The notes under the pieces were generated by a model. That model made no database searches, was not told the DNA's origin, and was given only the letters and a program-made list of their open reading frames with translations. From Actinocatenispora sp963815125 (lineage in GTDB: Bacteria > Actinomycetota > Actinomycetes > Mycobacteriales > Micromonosporaceae): a stretch of DNA of 64,000 nucleotides. The translations under genes and the position numbers were made by a program. The DNA is taken from the NCBI GenBank assembly GCA_963815125.1, contig CAWFFM010000010.1, forward strand, positions 165,145-229,144, given 5' to 3'. Below are positions 25,647 to 34,330 of this stretch, one piece after another (position 1 is the stretch's first letter; each line of letters begins with the position of its first letter).

Positions 25647-26117
25647 GTGAAGTACATGGACATCGAGTCGACCGACGAGGGTATGGCTCTGGACCCCGGC
25701 GCGTATCTTTGCCGGTTGGCGTCGTTCGCTGACTCCCTACCCAGGGGAGCACGTAGGTTCGCGACCGCCCCCGATCACTACGACTTCGTTGGTCCGCGGT
25801 GCGTCAAGGACCTGCGGCCCGCGCAGCTGACGTCGGGCGAGACTGCAGGAAGCCGCTGGCTTGAACTGCATCTGCGGCACAACTGCTGGAAGCATGAGGA
25901 AGATCTGACGATCCACTACAGCGATGTCCAGCACTTCAGCGTTGAGCCCGCAGAGCACGGACGGGACGTCGCCGCGCTCGGTTCCGTTGTGCTGGATGAA
26001 GTGTTACCTGACGACTGCGGCTGCCGACACGAGATCGTCTGCCTGTCCGGAACACTGACCGTAACCAGCGGCGACCTGTCCGCAACGTGGCGGTACGCCG
26101 AGTGCCCGGAGCGGTAG
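25647..26117 (+). CDS. Hypothetical protein
   Basis: I do not recognise this 156-residue protein. The start is GTG at 25647 (MKYMDIESTDEGMAL) or the ATG three codons on. No signal peptide or membrane segment is visible. It has several Cys/His residues (HLRHNCWKHEEDLTIHY, DDCGCRHEIVC), and the second half looks beta-rich. It is divergent from the NTF2-like gene, with a short shared promoter region, and convergent with pyrE. Confidence 0.6.
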   Translation: MKYMDIESTDEGMALDPGAYLCRLASFADSLPRGARRFATAPDHYDFVGPRCVKDLRPAQLTSGETAGSRWLELHLRHNCWKHEEDLTIHYSDVQHFSVEPAEHGRDVAALGSVVLDEVLPDDCGCRHEIVCLSGTLTVTSGDLSATWRYAECPER

Positions 26118-26122
26118 CTGGA

Positions 26123-26665
26123 TCAGTGAGACGCGGCGTCGGCCTGGTCGAGGTCGGCTCGGGTGAGCAGGGCGTGCAGTTCGATGTTCTCGGCCGCCAG
26201 CGCCTCGGATCCGCCTTCCTGTCGGTCGAGCACACAGAGGGCGGAACTGATGTGCGCGCCCAGTTCACGCAGTTGCCGGGATGAGATCGCGATCTGGCCC
26301 GCCGAGGTGACCACATCCTCGACGACGAGGACCTGACGTCCCGCGACGTCCGCACCCTCGGACAGCCGCCGCGTGCCGTACGGCTTTGCCGTCTTACGAA
26401 CGAATGCGCAGGGCAGCCCGGTGTGCCGCCCCAGCGCGGTCACCACCGCGATGCCGCCCATTTCCAGGCCGGCCAGCACCTGCGTACCGTTCGGCACCAA
26501 CGCGGCCATCTCGGCGGCCAGGGCGTCCAGCAACACCGGATCGGCCTCGAACTGGTACTTGTCGAAGTACTCGTCGGCCACGCGACCGGACCGCAGCACG
26601 AAGTGGCCGGTCAACCGCGACGTGTCCTGGACCTGACGAGCGAGCTCAGCAATGTTCACGAGCAC
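26123..26665 (-). CDS. pyrE: Orotate phosphoribosyltransferase
   Basis: Transfers phosphoribose from PRPP to orotate to form OMP in pyrimidine synthesis. The 180 residues have the OPRTase pattern: GHFVLRSGRVADEYFDKYQFEADP, the substrate loop LEMGGIAV and the flexible-loop region FVRKTAKPYGTRR. The PRPP-binding signature is VLVVEDVVTSAGQ, where the last residue differs from the usual G. Its length is normal and it stands alone, away from other pyr genes. Confidence 0.93.
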   Translation of the reverse strand: MLVNIAELARQVQDTSRLTGHFVLRSGRVADEYFDKYQFEADPVLLDALAAEMAALVPNGTQVLAGLEMGGIAVVTALGRHTGLPCAFVRKTAKPYGTRRLSEGADVAGRQVLVVEDVVTSAGQIAISSRQLRELGAHISSALCVLDRQEGGSEALAAENIELHALLTRADLDQADAASH

Positions 26666-26702
26666 TCATCCTGACAGCTCCCGGTTTCCGGAACACGCCA
26701 GG

Positions 26703-27737
26703 TCAGCCCTGGTCGGCGAGATGGGCCAGCGCGCGCAGGACCGCCTGCTCCTTCTCCCGGTCGAGCCCGATCGGCGACAGCAGTGGGTCGCCGGTGATCT
26801 GCGCGGTCCCGTCGGCCAGCCATCGCCAGGTGTCGCGCACGGTGTCGCGCAGTGGCCGGCAGGACAGGCCGACCCGGCGAGCCCGGGTGGCGTCCACCGA
26901 CCACACTCCACTGTGGACGCGCCAGAGCGGCAGCTCCGACCACTGGCCCACACCGAGCCGCAGCAGGTCTGCGTCCGGCACCCAGACGAACTCGGCGGCC
27001 GAGCCGGTCACGTCGGCGCAGGCGGTCAGCAGGTCCGCGAACGTCTCCCGGTCGGTCGGCGCGACCACGTTGAAGACGCCGGTCAGCGAGCCGTCGACGG
27101 TGCCGATGGTGAAGTCGGCCAGGTCGCGTACGTCCACCGGTTGGATCGTTCGGCCCGGCGGTCCCGGTGCCAGTACGGTGCCGCCGGCAGCGATCCGGTT
27201 CAGCCACCAGGGGAGGCGGCCGACGTATTCGCGCGGTCCGAGTACGACGCCCGCCCGCAGCACCGTCGACCGTTGCGGCCCGAAGGTGGCCAGCACGGCG
27301 TTCTCGCAGCCGGCTTTCTGATACCCGTACCGCGAGGGTCCGTCCACGACGTCGACGCCGAAGTCGGGGCCGGCGTCCGGTGAGCAGTCCAGCGCGGGCG
27401 ATTCCTCGGTCAGAGCCGCCACGGGCCAGCCCTGGTAGACGCTCAGGGTCGACATGAAGACGTACCGGCCCGCCACCGGTTCCAGCGCGCGACACAGGGT
27501 GAGCGTCTCGCGCGGTACGTAACCGGCGAGGTCCACCACCGCGTCCCACGGGCCGTGCGCGGCGAGCCCCGCCACGTCGGCAGGCACCGTACGGTCGCCC
27601 CGGACGACCTGCACTCCCGGCAGGTCGGCGCCGGAGCGTCCACGGTTGAACGTGGTCACGGTCCACCCGCGCGCTGCCGCTGCCGCCACGATCGGCGGTC
27701 CGACGAAACGGGTGCCGCCGAGGATCAGTAGACGCAT
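26703..27737 (-). CDS. NAD-dependent epimerase/dehydratase (extended SDR)
   Basis: Rossmann-fold oxidoreductase of 344 residues. The ATG at 27737 starts MRLLILGGTRFVGPPIV, giving the GxxxxxG nucleotide motif GGTRFVG at once. The active-site YxxxK is the segment YGYQKAG, and WSVDATRARRVGLSCRPL occurs near the C-terminus. The pattern matches nucleoside-sugar epimerases and related reductases; the substrate is unknown. It follows pyrE upstream on the same strand with a 37-bp gap. Confidence 0.85.
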   Translation of the reverse strand: MRLLILGGTRFVGPPIVAAAAARGWTVTTFNRGRSGADLPGVQVVRGDRTVPADVAGLAAHGPWDAVVDLAGYVPRETLTLCRALEPVAGRYVFMSTLSVYQGWPVAALTEESPALDCSPDAGPDFGVDVVDGPSRYGYQKAGCENAVLATFGPQRSTVLRAGVVLGPREYVGRLPWWLNRIAAGGTVLAPGPPGRTIQPVDVRDLADFTIGTVDGSLTGVFNVVAPTDRETFADLLTACADVTGSAAEFVWVPDADLLRLGVGQWSELPLWRVHSGVWSVDATRARRVGLSCRPLRDTVRDTWRWLADGTAQITGDPLLSPIGLDREKEQAVLRALAHLADQG

Positions 27738-27898
27738 CCGCTCATCTTCTCCCGGTCGCGGTGGAATACGAGCGCCGCGGGCACACCCACGTGTCGCTTT
27801 GGCCACCGGCCGTCAGGGGCGTGTCCGGCCTGTGGCCAGCCAGATGCGTTATGAAGTGCAGGTTCCGTTCCGTAGAACGGTTCGGTATGGTCCCGCCC

Positions 27899-28258
27899 AT
27901 GTCTTACGACCGCTACGGCAATGATCGTGCACGTGAGCGTTCAGAAACATACGGTGTCGATGGGCCGGACCGCTCCCGGCGCGGTAATGCTTCGCATACT
28001 GTGGCGAATGTCGTGAGCGTGGTGACCGGCCTCGTCGCTCTGGTGTTCGGGTTACACGTCATCTTTTCGCTCGCGGATGCCAATCAGGGCAATGGATTCG
28101 TTCGGTTCGTCTACGACCTGGCGCGGGTGCTGGTCCTGGGCTTCGGCGATGTGTTCACCCCGGACGACGCCAAGATCGGCCTGGTGCTCAACTACGGGCT
28201 CGCCGCCCTGGTCTACCTGGTGGTCGGTCAGCTCATCGCCCGCGCACTGCGTCGCTGA
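27899..28258 (+). CDS. Small two-helix membrane protein
   Basis: Unrecognised 119-residue protein. An Arg/Asp-rich cytoplasmic N-terminus (MSYDRYGNDRARERSETYG) is followed by two hydrophobic helices (VANVVSVVTGLVALVFGLHVIFSLA and IGLVLNYGLAALVYLVVGQLIARAL) with a loop containing FVYDLARVLVLGFGDVF. Similar small proteins are widespread in actinomycetes, but no function is known to me. Confidence 0.75.
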   Translation: MSYDRYGNDRARERSETYGVDGPDRSRRGNASHTVANVVSVVTGLVALVFGLHVIFSLADANQGNGFVRFVYDLARVLVLGFGDVFTPDDAKIGLVLNYGLAALVYLVVGQLIARALRR

Positions 28259-28388
28259 CCCTGACGACCGGAAACATCGCTTCCAGCCGGAAACATGCGG
28301 TACGAAATCGGCCATCGCGTTTGAGAATCGTCCACTGTGGGAACAATCCGAACCTGTCACGCTGCCACACAGACTAGGGAGCAGGCCG

Positions 28389-28559
28389 ATGGGTTTGATG
28401 TTCCGGAAGCGGAAGAAGTTCGGTCCGCTGATCTTCAACTTCACCGAGCACGGGTTCTCGTCGTGGAGTATCAAGATCGGTCCCTGGTCGTGGAACTCGA
28501 AGGCCCGTAAGAACCGCGTCGACCTGCCCGGGCCATTCTCGTGGAAGTCGGGTCATTAG
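28389..28559 (+). CDS. DUF4236-type small protein
   Basis: A 56-residue protein beginning MGLMFRKRKKFGPLIFNFTE and ending DLPGPFSWKSGH, the beta-rich pattern of the DUF4236 family. A possible ribosome binding site (AGGGAGCAGG) lies upstream. It is followed by a strong hairpin terminator. Function unknown. Confidence 0.8.
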   Translation: MGLMFRKRKKFGPLIFNFTEHGFSSWSIKIGPWSWNSKARKNRVDLPGPFSWKSGH

Positions 28560-28574
28560 CGTCAGAGTCAGCAC

Positions 28575-28615
28575 AGCAGAACGGGCACCGGAGTTTCTCC
28601 GGTGCCCGTTCTGCT
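28575..28615. terminator. Bidirectional hairpin terminator
   Basis: Perfect 19-bp arms (AGCAGAACGGGCACCGGAG and complement) around a TTT loop, placed between the convergent DUF4236 gene and the pentapeptide gene. Confidence 0.85.
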
Positions 28616-28630
28616 CCGTTGCCGTCGCGA

Positions 28631-29467
28631 TCAGCTCGGCCAGTGACCCGGGTGGCTGAGGGTGCCCGGCAGCATCGTGCTCGCGTCGCCCTTTGCGGCG
28701 TCGACCTGGGCCTGGGTGAGGAACAGCGCACCGGTCAGGTCCGCACCGGTGAGGTCGGCGTCGCGTAGGTCAGCGCCGATCAGGTCCGCCACCCGCAACT
28801 CGGCGTCACGTAGGTCCGCCCCGATGAGGTACGCGCCCCGCAGGTTCGCGCCGCGAAGGTCGGCCCGGGCCAGCCGGGCGCCGATCAGGTCCGCACCCCG
28901 GCGGTTCGGCCGCTTGCCCGGCACCTGCGCGCGGATCCGTTCGCTGGTACGCAGCAGCAGTTCGTTGATCTTCTGCCAGTGCGTCGCCATGTCCAGCGCC
29001 AGCAACGTGTCCGGGTCGCTGCGGGTCAGCCGTTCGGTCTCGTCGTACGCACGGCGCAGCTCGCCGTGCAGGGTGCCGGCCGACGCCCGGTCGAGCGCCT
29101 CGGCCAGGTACCAGAGCAGCTCGTGGAGCTGCCGCATCACCCCGAACACCTCGTACATCTGCGGCGCGGTGTCGGGTGCCTGCCGCCAGTCCCGGCCGTG
29201 GTAGGTGACCTGGGAGACCTGCTGCCCGGCGCCGAAGCAGTCGTACACGGTGCAGCCCCGGAACCCCTTCCGGCGGAGTTGGCGGTGGATCCCGCAGCGG
29301 AAGTCGGTACGCAGGTTGGGGCAGGGCTGCCCGGCCGGCTTGTCGATCGCGAAGTCCACCGAGGCGGCGAAGGCCGGTACGACGCAGCACAGTCCGAAAC
29401 AGTTCCCGCAGTCGGCGTGCAGCGTGAGCCGCGGTCGTCCGTCGGGGAGTGGAGGCTGGTCGGCCAC
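28631..29467 (-). CDS. Pentapeptide-repeat protein with an N-terminal Cys cluster
   Basis: A 278-residue protein. The N-terminal ~75 residues are Cys-rich (CGNCFGLCCVVPAF, CPNLRTDFRCGIH, GCTVYDCFGAG), a likely metal-binding or Fe-S region. A helical middle part follows. The C-terminal third is a pentapeptide solenoid (repeats such as ADLIG, ARLAR, ADLRG, ANLRG, ADLTG). Similar proteins exist in actinomycetes as pentapeptide-repeat proteins of unknown role. Quinolone-protection proteins share the repeat but not the Cys domain. Confidence 0.85.
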   Translation of the reverse strand: MADQPPLPDGRPRLTLHADCGNCFGLCCVVPAFAASVDFAIDKPAGQPCPNLRTDFRCGIHRQLRRKGFRGCTVYDCFGAGQQVSQVTYHGRDWRQAPDTAPQMYEVFGVMRQLHELLWYLAEALDRASAGTLHGELRRAYDETERLTRSDPDTLLALDMATHWQKINELLLRTSERIRAQVPGKRPNRRGADLIGARLARADLRGANLRGAYLIGADLRDAELRVADLIGADLRDADLTGADLTGALFLTQAQVDAAKGDASTMLPGTLSHPGHWPS

Positions 29468-29583
29468 GGTACGCAGGACCCCTCTGTGAGCATCGCCGGC
29501 GCTAGGGTTGCGGTGTCGGAAGATCCGGCACCGCTGGGTCCGAATGTACCGATGGCTGTCAGGAGGCCGGACTGACCGGTCGG

Positions 29584-29805
29584 GTGAAGATGAGCATCGC
29601 CGGCGGGATCGCGCTGACGATCGGAGTGGTCACTGCGGCCTTCGTCGTGGTGGCGCTGGTCGGCGGTGCGCGGGGCACGCTCAGCGGGTACGTCTGCTTC
29701 GGCCTGGTCGCCGTGGTGTCCAGCTTCGTCGGTGTGTCGATGCTGTCCGGTGCGCGGGTGATGCCCGACCATTGGCCACCGCGCGACGACGACACAGAGA
29801 ACTGA
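29584..29805 (+). CDS. Small two-helix membrane protein
   Basis: Unrecognised 73-residue protein with two membrane helices (SIAGGIALTIGVVTAAFVVVALV and YVCFGLVAVVSSFVGVSML) and a short acidic tail (PRDDDTEN). The start is GTG at 29584 or the ATG at 29590. It lies 63 bp before the amidohydrolase gene on the same strand. Confidence 0.65.
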   Translation: MKMSIAGGIALTIGVVTAAFVVVALVGGARGTLSGYVCFGLVAVVSSFVGVSMLSGARVMPDHWPPRDDDTEN

Positions 29806-29868
29806 CCCCGGAAACGACCCGGGAATTGACCGGCGGCCGGCCCCGCCGTACTGGCAGAGTGGCCGGTC

Positions 29869-31167
29869 ATGTGGTTGACACAGGCTCATCACCTCACCCC
29901 TGACGGCGCGTTCGACATCGCGGACATCCGGGTCGAGGACGGCACCATCACCGATCTGGCGCCGGCCGGGTCGGCAACGCGGGGAAGCGCCGGCACCGCA
30001 GCCGACCTGGACTGCCGGGATCTGGTGGTGCTGCCCGGCCTGGTCAACGGGCATTTCCACAGCCAGGCGACGCTGCTGCGCGGTCTGGACACCGGACTGG
30101 AACTGTACGACTGGTTCGGCGACAGTCCGGGCGGTCAGCTGCAGGCCGAGGTCGGTGCGTGGCTGGACGATCCGGCGAACGCAGTGGACATCGCCACCGT
30201 GGTGCGCCACGAGTACGTGACGCTGCTGCGTCAGGGCGTCACGTTCATCGCGGACTCGGGGGTCTCCGACCTCGATCCCTCGTTGCTGGCCGGTGTCGGC
30301 GACGAGGTGGGGATCCGCGCGCTGCCGCAGGCGTACGACGATGCGATCGAGCATCTGGACCCGGCCCGCTACACCGTGCACATCGAGTCGGAGGAGGACC
30401 TGACCGCCGAGGTGCTGGCCACTGCGGTGCGCTACCGGGACCGGTACGACCCGGTCTTCGCGTTGCACTGCCTGGAGACCACCTGGCGGCGGGACCGCGC
30501 GATCGCCGACTGGGGCGCGTCGAGCGTCGCGGTACTCGCCGAGCATGGTCTGCTGACGCCGCGCACCGTACTGTTCCACGGCTGCGAGATGGACGACGCG
30601 GACATCGGGCTGGTGGCCCGGCACGGCGCGGCGGTGATGCACTGCCCGGTGTCGAACATGTCGCTGCACGGCCGGATCCCGCCGGCGGCACGGTGGCGGG
30701 CCGCCGGTGTCACGGTCGGTCTCGGCACCGACTGGGGGGACACCGACATGTGGGGCACGATGCGGGCCGCCTGGCTGATCCAGCAGATGACCCCGAACCG
30801 TACGGACCGCGCGCAGCCGGCGGACGTGCTGCGGACGGCCTCGCGCGGTGGTGCGCTCGGCTACTCCCGGGGCGACCTGGGTGAGATCGCCCCGGGACGA
30901 GCCGCGGACCTGGTCCTGCTGGACCGTTCGGCACTGGGCCCGTACGCGCACCGCGCGGATGTCTGCACGTTGGCGTTCGCCGTACTGACCGACGGTGGAG
31001 CCGGTGCGGTCCGGCACGTCATGGTCGACGGCGACTGGGTGCTGCGCGACGGCGACCCGGTCCGGGTGGACGCCGCCGCGACCGCCGCCGACTACCGGCG
31101 TATCACCGCGGACCTGCTGCCGGAGACCCGGCAAGCTGACGCTGCTGCGGGTCGGCCGTCGCGCTGA
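29869..31167 (+). CDS. Amidohydrolase, AtzA/TrzN-type deaminase family
   Basis: Metal-dependent hydrolase of 432 residues related to S-adenosylhomocysteine/methylthioadenosine and guanine deaminases. Metal motifs are VLPGLVNGHFHSQ (HxH), ALHCLET (HxxE), LFHGCEMDDADI and LGTDWGDTDM (catalytic Asp). The conserved MHCPVSNMSL is present. Its substrate cannot be assigned. It ends inside the 3' end of the convergent MFS gene (65-bp overlap). Confidence 0.85.
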   Translation: MWLTQAHHLTPDGAFDIADIRVEDGTITDLAPAGSATRGSAGTAADLDCRDLVVLPGLVNGHFHSQATLLRGLDTGLELYDWFGDSPGGQLQAEVGAWLDDPANAVDIATVVRHEYVTLLRQGVTFIADSGVSDLDPSLLAGVGDEVGIRALPQAYDDAIEHLDPARYTVHIESEEDLTAEVLATAVRYRDRYDPVFALHCLETTWRRDRAIADWGASSVAVLAEHGLLTPRTVLFHGCEMDDADIGLVARHGAAVMHCPVSNMSLHGRIPPAARWRAAGVTVGLGTDWGDTDMWGTMRAAWLIQQMTPNRTDRAQPADVLRTASRGGALGYSRGDLGEIAPGRAADLVLLDRSALGPYAHRADVCTLAFAVLTDGGAGAVRHVMVDGDWVLRDGDPVRVDAAATAADYRRITADLLPETRQADAAAGRPSR

Positions 31168-32371
31168 GGCGGCGCCGCCCCGCCGCGACGACCAGGGCGG
31201 CGGCGCCGGCGCCCAGCGCCGGTACGACGAAACCCAGGTGCGGCCCGGCCCCGTCGATCAGCCGGCCGGACAGCGTCGACCCGACGGCGACACCCAGCCC
31301 GGCCGCGCCGCCCAGCCAGGCGAACGCCTCGGCTGCCGTACCGGCCGGGGCGAGTTGCTGTACCAGGGCGTTCCCGCTGATCAGCGTGGGTGCCAGGGCG
31401 AGGCCGGGTACCGCGACGGCGACCGCCATGAGGCCGAGCCCAGGTACGACCGGCAGCGCGAGCGAGCCGGCGGTGAGTACGGCGAAGCCGAGGAACAGTC
31501 GGCGTACCGGCCCGGTGCGCCAGTGCACGGCGCCGTACGCCGCCCCGGCGACCATGCTGGCCACGCAGAAGCAGCTGTACAGCGGTCCGGCGGCGGCCGG
31601 CTCACCGCGCGCGGTGGCGAACGCGGTCAGGCTGACCGACAGGCCGCTGAACACGAAGCCGATGCCGATGAACGCCACGGCCAGGACCCGTACGCCGGGT
31701 GCCCGGAGCGGTCCGAGCAGCCCGCCGCCGGACCGGGCCAGGTGTGCGGTGCCGGGGGAACGCAGCGCGGACAGCGAGAGCCCGCCGGACAGCACCAGTA
31801 CGAGCGCGCTCGCCGGGCCGACGACCGGACCGGCGAGCGTACCGAGCAGTGTGGCCAGCGCCGGGCCGATCACGTACGTCAGGTCGTCGAGCAACGTCTC
31901 GAATGCGTACGCCGTACTGAGTGTGTTCGCGTTCCCGGTGAGCGCGCCCCACCGGGCGCGGGTGAGCGCACCGGCCGGCGGTAGGCAGGCGCCGGCCGGT
32001 ACGGCTGCCGGGTACAGCAGCCACACCGGCCCGTGCAGCAAGCTGACGGCGAGGATGACCAGCATCCCGGCGGCGTGGCAGAGCAGCAGGGGAGGCAGCG
32101 CCCGGCGCTGGCCGTACCGGTCGGTCAGCCGGGCGCCGAGCGGTCCGCCGAGTACGCCGGCCAGCGCGAACAGGCCGGTCGCGGCGCCTGCCGTGGTGTA
32201 CGAGCCGGTCCGGGCGTGTACCAGGAGCAGTATCGCGAGGTTGAGCATGGCGCTGCCGAGTCGGATCGGCAGGGAGCTGGCGACGAGTGCGAGCGCGCCC
32301 GGGAGCTGCAGGGCGGTCCGGTAGCGGACCAGGAAGGCAGCGGGCGCGTGTCGCCGGTCGGTGGCCGGCAC
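31103..32371 (-). CDS. Major facilitator superfamily transporter
   Basis: Membrane transporter of 422 residues with about twelve hydrophobic helices, for example LNLAILLLVHA, AGAATGLFALAGVLGGPLGARLTDRYGQRR (the loop 2-3 GxxxDRxGR-like motif) and LPPLLLCHAAGMLVILAVSLL. The GTG at 32371 (VPATDRRH) has AAAGGA about 7 bases upstream; the frame is open to 32704, but that part is Arg-rich and unlike the family. Probably an efflux permease; substrate unknown. A palindromic operator-like site lies upstream. Confidence 0.87.
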   Translation of the reverse strand: MPATDRRHAPAAFLVRYRTALQLPGALALVASSLPIRLGSAMLNLAILLLVHARTGSYTTAGAATGLFALAGVLGGPLGARLTDRYGQRRALPPLLLCHAAGMLVILAVSLLHGPVWLLYPAAVPAGACLPPAGALTRARWGALTGNANTLSTAYAFETLLDDLTYVIGPALATLLGTLAGPVVGPASALVLVLSGGLSLSALRSPGTAHLARSGGGLLGPLRAPGVRVLAVAFIGIGFVFSGLSVSLTAFATARGEPAAAGPLYSCFCVASMVAGAAYGAVHWRTGPVRRLFLGFAVLTAGSLALPVVPGLGLMAVAVAVPGLALAPTLISGNALVQQLAPAGTAAEAFAWLGGAAGLGVAVGSTLSGRLIDGAGPHLGFVVPALGAGAAALVVAAGRRRLSATADPQQRQLAGSPAAGPR

Positions 32372-32562
32372 GACGGGTCCTTTCCGCTGCCGGCGGGCCC
32401 AACCCCTCGTCGGGGCCGGCGATGGGGTCCGTCGCGGGCGTTCGCGGTACTCGACGGATCCTTCGGAGGCCTGTAGTCGTCCATGGTGACGGGGACGGGA
32501 ACGCGCGTCCGGACGTCGGCTACAAGCCGGCAGGTTGACAGTTCGGTGTGCGCCCCGACTGT

Positions 32563-32587
32563 AATGCACCACGGCTGGTGGTGCATT
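32563..32587. promoter_or_regulatory. Palindromic operator-like site upstream of the MFS gene
   Basis: AATGCACCAC, five bases, GTGGTGCATT: perfect 10-bp arms in the divergent region between the MFS gene (minus) and the GNAT gene (plus). Probably a dimeric repressor site; no regulator gene is adjacent. Confidence 0.6.
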
Positions 32588-32637
32588 GCGTTGCCGGGGG
32601 TTGCGGCGGCCGGTGGTCGAGCCGGGATACTCGGTGG

Positions 32638-33111
32638 GTGATCGAGGTACGGCGGCTGACCGGTGACGACTGGGCGGTGCTGCGCGACGCGCGGCTCGCG
32701 GCACTCACCGACACGCCGTACGCCTTCGCCTCCACGGTGGAACGGGAGGCGTCGTTCGACGAGTGGCAGTGGCGTGAGCGGTTGTCGAACGCCACCACGT
32801 TCGCCGCGGTGGCGCCGGAGGGGCCGGTCGGGCTGGTGACGGGGCAGTCCCGGAAGACCGGTGAGGTGCATCTGGTCGGCATGTGGGTGCACCCGGACGT
32901 ACGGGGGCGGCAGGTGGCGGGCCGGTTGGTGGCCGAGCTGGTGGAGTGGGCGCGGGGCTCGGGCGCCCCGGCCGTGGTGCTGTGGGTGGTGTCGGACAAC
33001 GAGCGGGCCCGCCGGTTCTACCGTCGGCTCGGTTTCGTGGGCACGGGCCGCTGTCAGCAGATGCCGGAGAAGCCGTCGGTCGCGGAGGAGCAGCTGCGCC
33101 TGGTGCTGTGA
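32638..33111 (+). CDS. GNAT family N-acetyltransferase
   Basis: Acetyl-CoA-dependent acyltransferase of 157 residues starting IEVRRLTGDDWAVLRDARLAALTDTPYAFAST. The acetyl-CoA loop is MWVHPDVRGRQVAGRLV (motif A, RGRQVAG), then VSDNERARRFYRRLGFVGTG. GTG start at 32638. The substrate is unknown, perhaps a small molecule. Element B starts 25 bp after its stop. Confidence 0.88.
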   Translation: MIEVRRLTGDDWAVLRDARLAALTDTPYAFASTVEREASFDEWQWRERLSNATTFAAVAPEGPVGLVTGQSRKTGEVHLVGMWVHPDVRGRQVAGRLVAELVEWARGSGAPAVVLWVVSDNERARRFYRRLGFVGTGRCQQMPEKPSVAEEQLRLVL

Positions 33112-33135
33112 GTTCCGCGCACCACCACCACTGCG

Positions 33136-33276
33136 CATTTTCCCCGAAAGAGTGGTTTTGTCCGAGTTGAGGATCGGATATTCGGGAAAAAAGCTCCTCG
33201 CGAAATCGGCCAGAGGGCCATTTTCCCCGAATGTGCTTTTCGGTAAAAGGTACATTCAGGCTATTCGGGGAAAATG
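33136..33276. repeat. Paired 58-bp palindrome element, copy B
   Basis: Same design as copy A near oriC. Arms CATTTTCCCCGAA 33136-33148 and TTCGGGAAAAAAG 33181-33193, then CATTTTCCCCGAA 33219-33231 and TTCGGGGAAAATG 33264-33276, each pair with a 32-bp gap; the units are 25 bp apart. The first gap shares TGTCC and GATCGGA with copy A, and the second shares TTTC and GGCTA. Located between the GNAT and YbaK-like genes. Confidence 0.85.
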
Positions 33277-33399
33277 CTCTCCTTGCGAGGCCGGGGAGGA
33301 GCTGCGCACATGAGCCTGACACCTACCAGGCTGGACGTCAGCGAACGGCGATGGCACCGGGCGTGCGTGTCGACCGGTCGGCGCTGTCAGGATGGGTCG

Positions 33400-33957
33400 A
33401 TGACCTCGCAACTGCAGACGTCCCCGGCGATCGAGCACCTGGACCTCGTGGCGCCACCGGTGGCCGCCGCGCTGCGCGACTGGTCGTCGCCGAAGGTACC
33501 GGTGACCGACCTGCTCGTCGCGCCGATCGATCCGGACCTGGCCGACACCGCCGAGTTCTGCGCCCACTACGGCACCTCGTTGGACACTTCCGCCAACTGT
33601 GTCGTGGTTGCCGGCAAACGGTCCGGTGAGCTGCGGTACGCGGCCTGCGTGGTGCTGGCGACCACCCGCGCCGATGTGAACAGACTGGTACGCCGCCGGC
33701 TGGAGGCACGCAAGGCGAGTTTCGCGCCGATGGACGACGCGGTGAGTGCCACCGGTATGGAGTACGGCGGGATCACCCCGATCGGCCTGCCCGCCGACTG
33801 GGCGCTGCTCGTCGACCCGGCGGTGGTGGCTGCTGGGCAGGTGGTGATCGGCAGCGGGCTGCGGCGGAGCAAGCTGCTGGTACCCGGTACGGCCCTGGCC
33901 GCATTGCCGAATGCCGAGGTCACCGAGGGTCTCGGGATAGCGGTATCCACCGACTGA
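33400..33957 (+). CDS. YbaK/EbsC-type aminoacyl-tRNA deacylase-like protein
   Basis: A 185-residue protein with the YbaK/ProX fold pattern: STDTSANCVVVAGKRSGELRYAACVVLATTRADVNRLVRRRL, KASFAPMDDAVSATGMEYGGITPIGLPADWALLVDPAV, and VVIGSGLRRSKLLVPGTAL. Homologues hydrolyse mischarged tRNAs in trans. ATG at 33400 is chosen. Its stop is followed within 10 bp by a cluster of DnaA boxes. Confidence 0.85.
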   Translation: MTSQLQTSPAIEHLDLVAPPVAAALRDWSSPKVPVTDLLVAPIDPDLADTAEFCAHYGTSLDTSANCVVVAGKRSGELRYAACVVLATTRADVNRLVRRRLEARKASFAPMDDAVSATGMEYGGITPIGLPADWALLVDPAVVAAGQVVIGSGLRRSKLLVPGTALAALPNAEVTEGLGIAVSTD

Positions 33958-33963
33958 CCGTAC

Positions 33964-34167
33964 TTATCCACAGCCAGCAAAGTTGTCCACAATGCCGTCC
34001 ACAGGCCATGTGGACAAGTCTGTGGATAACTCTGTGGAATGGTTCTGACCTGCAAAGATGACAAACATTGAGCGATTGCTGGCCTGTGGGTTGCCGATGT
34101 TGCACGTGAAACATCGGCCGAACCATGCACAGTCGAGCTGCGTCTCTGTGGATAACCCGGTGGATAA
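33964..34167. other. Second DnaA-box cluster (origin-like or DnaA-titrating locus)
   Basis: At least six 9-mers in about 200 bp: TTATCCACA 33964-33972, TTGTCCACA 33983-33991, TGTGGACAA 34009-34017, TGTGGATAA 34021-34029, TGTGGATAA 34147-34155, GGTGGATAA 34159-34167. The first five are perfect consensus boxes, better than those of the oriC itself. A parS-like site lies between them. No gene covers 33958-34782. Function is inferred: a datA- or DARS-like regulator of DnaA, or a relic of a duplicated origin. Confidence 0.75.
34096..34115. other. parS-like site inside the DnaA-box cluster
   Basis: GATGTTGCACGTGAAACATC. Its 16-bp core differs from the parS consensus (TGTTTCACGTGAAACA) only by T to G at the fifth position. 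It is the third such site in the window after those in parA. Confidence 0.75.
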
Positions 34168-34330
34168 CTCGGCCGCTGTGCACAACTCCCTTGGTCACTC
34201 TCCGGCGGCGCACCGATCCGCCCAGTACGAACCGCCCGATATCGCCCTTGTCTGTCGGGATGGCAATCTTTAAGGCGAGATCGGTATGAATGGGCGTAGG
34301 AGGCGGATGCTGCCTGTTCACCTGATTGAG

